The translations under genes were made by a program, and so were the position numbers. A stretch of DNA of 7,696 nucleotides from Clostridia bacterium (GTDB lineage Bacteria > Bacillota > Clostridia > CAKSNL01 > HGM11501): positions 1-7,696 of the forward strand of contig JAFPCL010000149.1 in assembly GCA_017390225.1 (NCBI GenBank), written 5' to 3'. How positions within the stretch are numbered: the first letter of the stretch is position 1; each line of letters starts with the position of its first letter. The notes beneath the pieces were generated by a model. That model was given only the letters and a program-made list of their open reading frames with translations, ran no database searches and was not told the DNA's origin. Below are positions 1 through 5,382 of the stretch, piece by piece.

Positions 1-144
1 GGAGCGAACTTCACCGCTCGGCGTACCTTTGTACGCCTTCGGGATGACATTATCAAGGCTACGCCTTGATAATGTATTCAGTTCGTCCATTCTGCACTCT
101 TTTTATCCATCCCCTACGAGGAATAAGAGTTTTTAAACAGCCCC
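1..144. repeat. Structured dispersed repeat, copy A
   Basis: Copy A of a two-copy element; copy B is at 3842-3979. Visible pairings are an outer stem of 1-3 plus 5-10 with 80-88 (one bulged base, g4), a perfect 7-bp hairpin 20-26/31-37 with loop CTTT, and a perfect 13-bp hairpin 47-59/63-75 with a 3-base loop. Positions 11-46 match copy B at 34 of 36 bases and 90-114 match at 22 of 25. GGGATG (41-46) is complementary to CATCCC (108-113). The tail ends in ACAGCCCC like copy B but lacks the upstream arm that makes a hairpin there. The window starts exactly at the 5' arm of the outer stem, so this copy may continue to the left. It lies beyond the terminator of the minus-strand genes and is not the leader of any visible gene. 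The transcribed strand, if any, is unknown. Confidence 0.8.
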
Positions 145-155
145 TTATCATATGC

Positions 156-190
156 AAAAAAAAGCAGGGCACGACCCTAAGTGTCGTGCC
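156..190 (-). terminator. Rho-independent terminator of the HAD-GNAT operon
   Basis: Read on the minus strand, a perfect 8-bp GC-rich stem (183-190 with 168-175, 7-base loop) is followed within a few bases by eight consecutive U residues (complement of 156-163). It begins about 38 bases after the GNAT stop codon, as expected for the end of that transcript. Confidence 0.88.
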
Positions 191-227
191 GCTTCCGAAA
201 GTATGCATACAAATTGCCGCTATTTAA

Positions 228-707
228 TTACAAATTTTTCTCCCGAAGGATGCCCGTGTATAGTCCGTCCACACATTCGCCGACGGCTTTATAACCGTGG
301 GCTTCATAAAAAGCCGAAAGTCGCTCGTTCCCTTTGGGGGAATCGAGGCGGAGAACCGACATTCCTTCGGCTTTGGCTTTGTTTTCTGAAAAAGAAAGAA
401 GCGCTTCTCCCACGCCACGGACAGCTTTGTCCGCCACCAAATGATGGATATAGTATGTATGGGCGACCGTTTCCCAGCGCTCGTCTTCGGGATACAGCAC
501 AATGGCACCGACAATCGCACCATCTTTTTCTGCAACGTACATGTATTTTTTGTCCGTGAGCGCTTCAAAATATTCTATAGGATATACCGAAAGATAATTG
601 GTTTTGTTCCAGTGATACACGCCGATTTCATCCATCCATGCGATACGTTTCCCAATCAAACGGATGACATTGCACACATCTTTTTTTTCGGCAAGGCGAA
701 TTTGCAT
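228..707 (-). CDS. GNAT family N-acetyltransferase
   Basis: This 159-residue protein has the size of a single GNAT domain, a fold that transfers an acetyl group from acetyl-CoA to an amine. The acetyl-CoA binding signature is visible as R97-G-V-G100 followed by EALL, just after the beta strand YYIHHLVAD (85-93). The family's C-terminal pattern appears as NERLSAFYEAHGYKAVGE (127-144), where the Tyr of FYE matches the usual general-acid position. The N-terminus (QIRLAEKKDV) is the usual first strand and helix. The start ATG overlaps the stop of the upstream HAD gene by one base (TAATG), so the two are probably translationally coupled. The substrate cannot be deduced; small-molecule or antibiotic acetylation and protein N-terminal acetylation are all possible. 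Confidence 0.87.
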   Translation of the reverse strand: MQIRLAEKKDVCNVIRLIGKRIAWMDEIGVYHWNKTNYLSVYPIEYFEALTDKKYMYVAEKDGAIVGAIVLYPEDERWETVAHTYYIHHLVADKAVRGVGEALLSFSENKAKAEGMSVLRLDSPKGNERLSAFYEAHGYKAVGECVDGLYTGILREKNL

Positions 708-1375
708 TAGTTTTGCTCCTTTTCACATAAGGTTAAAATCTCTTGGGTTTCAGTTAAAAAAATCGTAGCCCCTGCTTCTTGAAGTTGCGCTTTGGTGCGG
801 TATCCCCATAAAACCGCATGGGTTTTCACGCCGGCACGATGTCCCATGAGAATGTCCGGCTCGGAGTCGCCGAAATACAGGCAGTTTTGAGGTAGAATGT
901 CAAGTGTTTTCAATAATTCCAAAAGCACCGTAGGGTCGGGCTTTTTCGGAACGCCGGGTCTTCCGCCAAAGCAGTTTTCATAGGCAGCAGGAAAAAGCTC
1001 TTTTACAATCCGCCGTGTGGTTTCGTGGGGCTTGTTGGAAAACACACCGACGGCAAAGCCCATTTCGGAAAGCTTTTCCATGATTTCGACCATGTGGGGA
1101 TACGGTACGGTCAGATAGGAAGGATTTTCCTGATAATCATCGTGATACATGCGGAACACTTTGTCAAAAAGCTCCGTTTGCGTTTCGGAAATGCCTTGCC
1201 GTTTCAGCATTTCCCACACCAGATGCTTTGCACCCCAGCCGACCATGGAATGATACTCTTTTTCTTCATAAGGTAAAAGACCGTAGTGGGTGAGGGCACG
1301 GTTGGCAAAATAAGCAATGGACGGCATACTGTCAACCAAAGTGCCGTCTAAATCAAATATACATGCTTTTTGCAT
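707..1375 (-). CDS. HAD-superfamily phosphatase, phosphoglycolate phosphatase-like
   Basis: This 222-residue cytoplasmic hydrolase has all four HAD motifs. Motif I is DLDGT (nucleophile D8, acid/base D10), motif II is the Ser of FSNK (S113), motif III is K145 in KKPDP, and motif IV is GDSEPD (D170, D174). The alpha-helical cap between motifs I and II (about 15-85) places it with the Gph/PgmB-like subfamily (C1 cap). The reaction is probably dephosphorylation of a small phosphorylated metabolite such as 2-phosphoglycolate; the exact substrate is uncertain. I chose the ATG at 1375 rather than the longer frame open to 1462. MQKACIFDLDG is the normal HAD N-terminus, a GAAAGG ribosome binding site lies about 10 bases upstream, and the extra 29 codons would run through the promoter at 1409-1437. 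It is the first gene of an operon with the GNAT gene. Confidence 0.88.
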   Translation of the reverse strand: MQKACIFDLDGTLVDSMPSIAYFANRALTHYGLLPYEEKEYHSMVGWGAKHLVWEMLKRQGISETQTELFDKVFRMYHDDYQENPSYLTVPYPHMVEIMEKLSEMGFAVGVFSNKPHETTRRIVKELFPAAYENCFGGRPGVPKKPDPTVLLELLKTLDILPQNCLYFGDSEPDILMGHRAGVKTHAVLWGYRTKAQLQEAGATIFLTETQEILTLCEKEQN

Positions 1376-1408
1376 AAAATCAGAACCTTTCTTTTGGCAT
1401 GTTTGATT

Positions 1409-1437
1409 ATTATAAACCAATTCGAGAAAAAAAGCAA
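1409..1437 (-). promoter_or_regulatory. Sigma-A type promoter for HAD-GNAT operon
   Basis: On the minus strand, -35 TTGCTT (1437-1432) and -10 TATAAT (1414-1409) are separated by exactly 17 bases. They lie about 35 bases upstream of the HAD start codon. Confidence 0.72.
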
Positions 1438-1455
1438 GTTTTTTTACAAAAACAC

Positions 1456-1483
1456 TTGACAAATAAGGAAATCATGGTATAAT
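1456..1483 (+). promoter_or_regulatory. Sigma-A type promoter for ylxM-ffh operon
   Basis: A consensus -35 TTGACA (1456-1461) and consensus -10 TATAAT (1478-1483) are separated by 16 bases. A TG at 1475-1476 forms an extended -10. Transcription should begin near 1490, giving a short leader of about 30 bases before ylxM. It is back to back with the minus-strand promoter, with about 18 bases between the two -35 boxes. Both hexamers match consensus, suggesting strong constitutive expression. Confidence 0.88.
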
Positions 1484-1521
1484 AGCCGGTGTAAAGTAAA
1501 AAACCTTGACAGGTGAGGTTC

Positions 1522-1848
1522 ATGCAAAAGGATTTGAATGTTTGCGATCTGTTGGAGCTGTACGGAATGTTATTGACAGAGCGTCAGCAGGATTCGCTTC
1601 GCCTCTACTATGAGGAAGATTTATCTCTTGCCGAAATTGCCGAGCACCAAAAAATCAGCCGTCAAGGCGTGATGGAAGCCGTGCGGGCAGGCAGTCGGCA
1701 ATTATATCATTATGAAGAGCATCTCGGGCTTTTGAAAAAGAAAGAAAAAATGGCAGACTATCTGGAGCAAATTGAAGCCTTGGGAGAATCAAACGAAGAG
1801 CTTATGCAAATTGTGCAAAAGCTGAAGGAGTGTATTCATGGCATTTGA
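1522..1848 (+). CDS. ylxM: YlxM/p13-family SRP-associated HTH protein
   Basis: This 108-residue protein is small, charged and mostly helical. It has a sigma-70 region-4-like helix-turn-helix at about 33-57 (DLSLAEIAEHQKISRQGV), preceded by LLTERQQDSLRLYY, the typical YlxM opening. The C-terminal half (63-104) is rich in Lys and Glu with coiled-coil character. YlxM is encoded next to ffh in Gram-positive bacteria, and work on a streptococcal homolog suggests it binds SRP components and modulates Ffh GTPase activity. I chose ATG 1522 over the in-frame GTG at 1513 because GTG 1513 lies inside the AGGTGAGG ribosome binding site (1511-1518). The gene overlaps ffh by 11 bases, implying translational coupling. 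Confidence 0.9.
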   Translation: MQKDLNVCDLLELYGMLLTERQQDSLRLYYEEDLSLAEIAEHQKISRQGVMEAVRAGSRQLYHYEEHLGLLKKKEKMADYLEQIEALGESNEELMQIVQKLKECIHGI

Positions 1849-3163
1849 AAGTTTGGGCGACCGCCTGAGCGGCATCTTTAAAAAGTTAAAAGGGCATGGC
1901 AAGGTTTCGGAAAAAGATGTCAAAGCCGCCATGCGAGAAATAAAGCTGGCTCTTTTAGAGGCAGACGTTAATTACAAGGTCGTTAAAGATTTCGAAAAAA
2001 CCGTATATGAAAAAGCCATCGGCAGTGAGGTTTTGGAAAGTCTTACGCCCGGTCAGCAGATTATTAAAATTGTTCGTGATGAGCTGACGGTGTTGATGGG
2101 TGGCGAAAATGCAAAACTCTCAGTTTCCTCCAAGCCCCCCACGGTCATTATGATGGTCGGTCTCAATGGTGCAGGTAAAACCACCACCACGGCAAAGCTC
2201 GGCGGTTTATTAAAGAAGCAAGGCAAACGGCCGCTCTTGGTCGGATGCGACGTGTACCGTCCTGCCGCTATTAAGCAGTTAGAAGTCGTCGGCGGTCAGT
2301 TGGGGATTCCCGTTTTGGCACGCTACGATGAGCAAGACCCCGTAAAAATTGCAAAAGATGCTGTCGCCACTTGCGATATCTCTTTATATGACACGGTGAT
2401 TCTTGACACAGCAGGTCGTCTGCATGTCAATGAAGAGCTGATGGATGAGCTGGAGCGGATGAAAGATGCCGTTTCTCCCACGGAAATTCTTCTGGTTGTT
2501 GATGCGATGACCGGTCAGGATGCTGTCCACGTTGCCGAAGGGTTCAATGAGAAGCTCGGTGTCACAGGTATCGTGATGACGAAGCTTGACGGCGACACCC
2601 GCGGCGGTGCGGCACTGTCCGTTCGTCAGGTCACAGGTTGTCCCATCAAGTTTGTCGGTATGGGTGAAAAGCTCACGGATTTGGAAGTTTTCTATCCCGA
2701 TCGTATGGCTTCCCGTATCCTGGGCATGGGCGATGTGCTGACACTGATTGATAAAGCGCAGGAAGCTTTTGATGAAAAGCAAGCCGAAGAGCTCGAAGCC
2801 AAGCTCATGGAAGACCGCTTTGATCTCAACGACTTTTTGGAGCAGATGGAGAAGGTTTCCAAGATGGGCTCCATGAAGCAGATTTTAGGCATGCTTCCCG
2901 GCGTGAATGCTTCGGCACTTGAAAATGCAGAGATTGATGAAGGAAAGACCAAGCGCACGGCGGCAATCATCAAGTCCATGACGCCCAAGGAGCGCCGCAA
3001 TCCCAAAATTATCAATTTCAGTCGTAAAAAGCGTATTGCCGCAGGCTCGGGAACAACAGTAACCGAGGTCAACACGCTGCTCAAGAGCTTTGAAGCCATG
3101 CAAAAAATGATGAAGCAGTTCAAAGACCCGAAGAAGCTGAAGCGCATGGGTTTTAAGTTTTAG
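1838..3163 (+). CDS. ffh: Signal recognition particle GTPase Ffh (SRP54)
   Basis: This 441-residue protein is full length for the family. As a GTPase it binds 4.5S/scRNA and signal sequences of nascent chains, and delivers ribosomes to FtsY at the membrane. The N domain is a helical bundle (about 1-88). The G domain (about 100-295) has the P-loop GLNGAGKTT (108-116), DTAGR (190-194), TKLD (248-251) and the DTRGGAAL insertion (253-260). The linker LTDLEVFYPDRM is at 279-290. The M domain (about 320-441) contains GMLPG (351-355), the RNA-binding SRKKRIAAGSG (395-405) and a Met- and Lys-rich end (MQKMMKQF). The start is set by AAGGAG at 1825-1830, seven bases before the ATG and inside the end of ylxM. 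No key residue appears to be missing. A 62-base gap separates it from rpsP. Confidence 0.99.
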   Translation: MAFESLGDRLSGIFKKLKGHGKVSEKDVKAAMREIKLALLEADVNYKVVKDFEKTVYEKAIGSEVLESLTPGQQIIKIVRDELTVLMGGENAKLSVSSKPPTVIMMVGLNGAGKTTTTAKLGGLLKKQGKRPLLVGCDVYRPAAIKQLEVVGGQLGIPVLARYDEQDPVKIAKDAVATCDISLYDTVILDTAGRLHVNEELMDELERMKDAVSPTEILLVVDAMTGQDAVHVAEGFNEKLGVTGIVMTKLDGDTRGGAALSVRQVTGCPIKFVGMGEKLTDLEVFYPDRMASRILGMGDVLTLIDKAQEAFDEKQAEELEAKLMEDRFDLNDFLEQMEKVSKMGSMKQILGMLPGVNASALENAEIDEGKTKRTAAIIKSMTPKERRNPKIINFSRKKRIAAGSGTTVTEVNTLLKSFEAMQKMMKQFKDPKKLKRMGFKF

Positions 3164-3225
3164 TTAATTGAAAAGCAAAAGAAGCTTTCGATTATAGATA
3201 AAAAATTATTTGGAGGTAATTTAAA

Positions 3226-3459
3226 ATGGCAGTAAAAATTCGTTTAAAGAGAATGGGTAGCAAGGGTAAGCCCTTCTATCGTATCGTTGTAGCAGATTCC
3301 CATTTCCCCAGAGATGGCCGCAACATCGAAGAAATCGGCTACTATGATCCCACCAAGAATCCTTCCGAAATCGTTGTAGACCGTGAAAAGGTTGACGAAT
3401 GGATCAAGAAGGGTGCTCAGCCCACCGATAGCGTAAAGAGCCTGCTCGCAAGAAAGTAA
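3226..3459 (+). CDS. rpsP: 30S ribosomal protein S16
   Basis: This 77-residue basic protein starts MAVKIRLKRMGSKGKPFYRI, the signature S16 N-terminus. It continues with VVADSHFPRDGR and EEIGYYDP, both conserved in the family, and ends near the minimal length for S16. S16 binds 16S rRNA early in 30S assembly. An exact GGAGG (3212-3216) lies nine bases before the ATG. The 62-base gap after ffh is A+T-rich. It has only a weak hairpin (AAAGC/GCTTT around 3172-3192) and a poor TTGAAA/TATAGA promoter-like pair with 19-base spacing, which I do not count as a promoter. Confidence 0.99.
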   Translation: MAVKIRLKRMGSKGKPFYRIVVADSHFPRDGRNIEEIGYYDPTKNPSEIVVDREKVDEWIKKGAQPTDSVKSLLARK

Positions 3460-3469
3460 GAGGTAAACT

Positions 3470-3715
3470 ATGGTTGAATTGGTTTCTTTCATTGCAAAGT
3501 CCTTGGTTACTAACCCGGACGCAGTTAATGTGAAAGAATACGCACAGGAAGATGGCGATGCCACCGTGATCGAGCTTCGCGTTGCCGAAGAAGATATGGG
3601 TAAGGTCATCGGCAAGCAAGGTCGTATTGCCAAAGCAATCCGTATGCTTGTGAAGTCTGCCTCCGCAAAGAGCGGCGTTTTCTATCAGGTTGTTATCGAA
3701 GCAAACGAAAACTAA
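3470..3715 (+). CDS. khpA: KH-domain RNA-binding protein KhpA (YlqC)
   Basis: This 81-residue protein is essentially a single type II KH domain. The RNA-binding GxxG loop is G48-K-Q-G51 in MGKVIGKQGRIAKAIR (43-58), between strand TVIELRV (32-38) and strand VFYQVVIEA (70-78). The KhpA family forms complexes with KhpB/Jag and binds many RNAs; it affects cell elongation and division in streptococci and RNA metabolism in other Firmicutes. It begins 10 bases after the rpsP stop with an AGAGGT ribosome binding site and is surely cotranscribed with rpsP. This rpsP-khpA-rimM-trmD order is standard in Firmicutes. The following intergenic gap of 286 bases is unusually long for this operon. Confidence 0.95.
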   Translation: MVELVSFIAKSLVTNPDAVNVKEYAQEDGDATVIELRVAEEDMGKVIGKQGRIAKAIRMLVKSASAKSGVFYQVVIEANEN

Positions 3716-3738
3716 AAAAAGGGAGGGGATGTGTAAAA

Positions 3739-3783
3739 ATGCACAGACCGTCACGGCTACGAAAATCTAAACTCTTTAAATAA
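3739..3783 (+). CDS. Possible 14-codon basic leader ORF
   Basis: An ATG at 3739 opens a 14-codon frame encoding MHRPSRLRKSKLFK, stopping at TAA 3781-3783. A strong purine-rich Shine-Dalgarno sequence (GGGAGGGG, 3721-3728) lies 10 bases upstream, immediately after the khpA stop. Seven of the 14 residues are Arg or Lys. The ORF covers the left arm of the long hairpin at 3750-3838, so ribosomes on it would melt that structure. It could be a leader peptide, a small expressed protein, or an accident of a purine-rich stretch; nothing but the ribosome binding site supports translation. Confidence 0.25.
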   Translation: MHRPSRLRKSKLFK

Positions 3784-3838
3784 AAATATCATTTTTGAGA
3801 AATTTAAAAATGAATTTTGATAAAGAGACTGCCGTGAC
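3750..3838. repeat. Long nested inverted repeat (imperfect ~89-nt hairpin)
   Basis: Four successive pairings nest in register: GTCACGGC (3750-3757) with GCCGTGAC (3831-3838); CTCTTTA (3772-3778) with TAAAGAG (3821-3827); AAAAT (3783-3787) with ATTTT (3814-3818); and TCATTTTT (3789-3796) with AAAAATGA (3806-3813), closing on a nine-base loop. The base of the structure is GC-rich and the top is A+T-rich. It ends four bases before the outer stem of repeat copy B, so the two may form one composite leader or insertion. No U-tract follows it, so it is not a simple terminator. Confidence 0.7.
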
Positions 3839-3841
3839 TAT

Positions 3842-3979
3842 CGACAAATCTCACCGCTCGTCGTACCTTTGTACGACTTCGGGATGTCTTTTAGCACAGG
3901 TGCTAAAAGAATTCGATTTGTCAATTCTGCACTATTTTTACTCATCCCCAAAGGCTGTGTGACTTTTTTTACACAGCCC
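3842..3979. repeat. Structured dispersed repeat, copy B
   Basis: This second copy of the element at 1-144 lies in the leader of rimM. The outer stem is 3843-3850 with 3915-3922 (8 bp). Hairpin 2 is 3860-3866/3871-3877 with loop CTTT, and hairpin 3 is 3887-3896/3901-3910 (10 bp, loop CAGG). The outer stem and hairpin 3 share almost no sequence with copy A but are perfectly paired in both. Hairpin 2 differs from copy A by one compensatory change (G-C to T-A). Linkers TCACCGCTCG (3851-3860) and TTCGGGATG (3878-3886) are shared. GGGATG (3881-3886) can pair with CATCCC (3943-3948) outside the outer stem, making a possible pseudoknot. A short frame open across this element has no ribosome binding site and is not counted as a gene. 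Confidence 0.8.
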
Positions 3980-3987
3980 TATTTTTA
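3953..3987 (+). terminator. Terminator-like hairpin just upstream of rimM
   Basis: GGCTGTGT (3953-3960) pairs perfectly with ACACAGCC (3971-3978) around a T-rich ten-base loop. It is followed by CTATTTTTA, a short U-rich run. It sits at the 3' end of repeat copy B and only about 10 bases before the rimM ribosome binding site (AGGAG, 3989-3993). It could be a weak terminator or attenuator, or simply a loop that exposes the ribosome binding site. The U-tract is interrupted, so strength is doubtful. The matching arm is missing in copy A. Confidence 0.45.
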
Positions 3988-4001
3988 TAGGAGAAAAAAT
4001 T

Positions 4002-4508
4002 ATGAACAAGCCTTTATTAATCGGCAAATTTGTCGGCACACATGGACTTCACGGCGATATTAAGATGCAGGTATATACCGATAGTGTATCCATGCTCAAA
4101 AAGCTTAAAACAATCTCATGCGGCGTAGCTGTTTATGTGGTGGAAGCTGTGCGAGAGCACAAAAATGTTGCGCTTTTTAAGCTCACAAATATCGATACGC
4201 CCGAGGCGGCGCATATGCTTATCGGGCAAGATGTTTATGCAGACCGTGAAGACCTTCCGCCACTTCCCGAAGGCAGATACTATGCCGAAGATATCATCGG
4301 TCTTTCGGTTATTTCCACCGAAGGAGAGAATCTGGGAAAAATCACGGATGTTTTCTCCACAGGAAGCAACGATGTGTATGAGATTACAAACGAAACGAAA
4401 AAGAAAACACTGATTCCTGCCATACGCGATGTAGTAAAAAATATCGATTTGGATGCACAGATGATGACAATATGGATGATGCCGGGGTTGTTCGACGATG
4501 AAAATTAG
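4002..4508 (+). CDS. rimM: 16S rRNA processing / ribosome maturation factor RimM
   Basis: This 168-residue protein has the normal RimM length. RimM binds S19 and assists assembly of the 30S head. The N-terminal barrel begins IGKFVGTHGLHGDIKM (7-22), the family signature. The linker EGRYYAEDIIGLSV (90-103) leads into the C-terminal PRC-barrel (about 93-165), with LGKITDVFSTGSNDVYEI (111-128) and LIPAIRDVVKNID (137-149) at conserved positions. AGGAG at 3989-3993 lies eight bases before the ATG. It overlaps trmD by 11 bases, so the pair is translationally coupled. Its 286-base leader holds the structured repeat and hairpins described separately, unlike the other tight junctions of the operon. 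Confidence 0.97.
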   Translation: MNKPLLIGKFVGTHGLHGDIKMQVYTDSVSMLKKLKTISCGVAVYVVEAVREHKNVALFKLTNIDTPEAAHMLIGQDVYADREDLPPLPEGRYYAEDIIGLSVISTEGENLGKITDVFSTGSNDVYEITNETKKKTLIPAIRDVVKNIDLDAQMMTIWMMPGLFDDEN

Positions 4509-5238
4509 TGTTCTGACTTTATTTCCCGAGCTTTTCGATGCTGTTTTAAATGCCAGTATCACAGGGCGTGCGGCAAAAAAGGGAATCCTTGATTTTTCTT
4601 TTGTCAATATCCGCGATTTTTCCGAAGATAAGCATCATCGGGTCGATGACTACCCCTACGGTGCCGGCGGTGGTATGCTGATGCAACCACAGCCCATTTT
4701 TGATGCCTATCAATCGATTGCAAGTGATATAAAGCCCCACGTGGTTTTTATGTCGCCGCAGGGGAAGGTGTTCACGCAAAAAGATGCCATGCGTCTGGCA
4801 AAATATCCACACGTTGCTTTTTTGTGCGGTCATTATGAAGGCGTAGATGAGCGGGTTTTAGAAGAGATTGTCGATGAAGAGTTATCTTTAGGCGACTTTG
4901 TGCTCACCGGCGGTGAGCTTGCCGCCATGACCATGATTGACAGCCTGTCCCGTTGCATCCCGGGGGTTCTCGATTCTTTGGAAACCTTGTCCACCGAGTC
5001 GGTACAATGCGGACTCATGGAATATCCCCAATACACAAGACCGCCGGTGTGGCACGAAAAAGAAGCACCCAAAGCACTTATGGGCGGCAATCATCAAAAA
5101 ATATCCGAGTGGCGCCGCACACAAATGATTGCAAGAACCATGAAAAAAAGACCAAAGATGTTTGAAGACCCCGAGCTTTTGGAAACATTGGAGAAAAAAG
5201 ATATAGAATATATCGAAAAGCTGTTGGCGGAAGAATAA
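4498..5238 (+). CDS. trmD: tRNA (guanine-37-N1)-methyltransferase TrmD
   Basis: This 246-residue SPOUT methyltransferase uses S-adenosylmethionine to make m1G37 next to the anticodon, preventing +1 frameshifting. Family motifs are intact: MKISVLTLFPELF at the N-terminus, DDYPYGAGGGML (50-61), the knot segments LCGHYEGVDERV (109-120) and ELSLGDFVLTGGELAA (128-143), then LMEYPQYTRP (173-182) and GGNHQKISEWRR (196-207). Where E. coli has the proposed catalytic Asp in LLDCPHYTRP, this protein has Glu (LMEYPQYTRP), as Gram-positive homologs commonly do. It is coupled to rimM by an 11-base overlap. rplS, which usually follows, is absent; a short A-rich gap and terminator hairpins come next. Confidence 0.98.
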   Translation: MKISVLTLFPELFDAVLNASITGRAAKKGILDFSFVNIRDFSEDKHHRVDDYPYGAGGGMLMQPQPIFDAYQSIASDIKPHVVFMSPQGKVFTQKDAMRLAKYPHVAFLCGHYEGVDERVLEEIVDEELSLGDFVLTGGELAAMTMIDSLSRCIPGVLDSLETLSTESVQCGLMEYPQYTRPPVWHEKEAPKALMGGNHQKISEWRRTQMIARTMKKRPKMFEDPELLETLEKKDIEYIEKLLAEE

Positions 5239-5257
5239 AAAAGAATCTTTGAGAATA

Positions 5258-5304
5258 ATAAAAAGATAGAAACAGAGGGTGTGCAAACATTTTTGCACAC
5301 CCTC
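5258..5304 (-). terminator. Strong hairpin, probable terminator of the truA-cvpA operon
   Basis: A perfect 13-bp stem, 5275-5287 with 5292-5304, closes on a four-base loop. On the plus strand it is followed by A residues, so it is not a canonical terminator for trmD. On the minus strand it is followed by the U-rich, interrupted complement of 5258-5274. I therefore assign it to the minus-strand operon, although such a stable stem may also slow plus-strand polymerase or protect the 3' end of the trmD mRNA. Confidence 0.6.
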
Positions 5305-5333
5305 AAAAAATATAAAAACGCAATATGTTTTGG

Positions 5334-5367
5334 AAGAAACAATCCGTGTTTGTTTCTTTTTTTATTT
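5334..5367 (+). terminator. Rho-independent terminator of the ylxM-trmD operon
   Basis: AAGAAACAA (5334-5342) pairs perfectly with TTGTTTCTT (5350-5358) around a seven-base loop and is followed by a T-tract through 5363 and beyond. The stem is A+T-rich and so modest. It lies about 95 bases after the trmD stop and just before the convergent cvpA-like gene. A further perfect 9-bp hairpin (5374-5382/5387-5395) overlaps the 3' end of that gene and has no U-tract on either strand. Confidence 0.6.
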
Positions 5368-5382
5368 CTGTAGTTCGATTTT

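Noticed and set aside
1376..1462. N-terminal extension of the HAD phosphatase by 29 residues
   Set aside because: It precedes the canonical HAD N-terminus, has no good ribosome binding site and runs through the minus-strand promoter at 1409-1437.
1513..1521. GTG start for ylxM
   Set aside because: The GTG is part of the AGGTGAGG ribosome binding site used by ATG 1522, and YlxM proteins do not need the extra three residues.
2384..3147. Long minus-strand open frames opposite ffh
   Set aside because: They are shadows of a conserved gene; their translations resemble no protein family and show no ribosome binding sites.
3164..3225. Internal promoter before rpsP
   Set aside because: The best hexamer pair (TTGAAA and TATAGA) has a 19-base spacer and a poor -10 match.
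3869..4063. 64-codon plus-strand frame across repeat copy B into rimM
   Set aside because: It has no ribosome binding site, overlaps rimM in another frame and lies over conserved hairpins whose sequences vary between copies.
5014..5043. Glu in place of the E. coli catalytic Asp of TrmD
   Set aside because: From memory, LLE-x-P-x-YTRP is normal in Firmicute and actinobacterial TrmD, so this is not evidence of an inactive enzyme.
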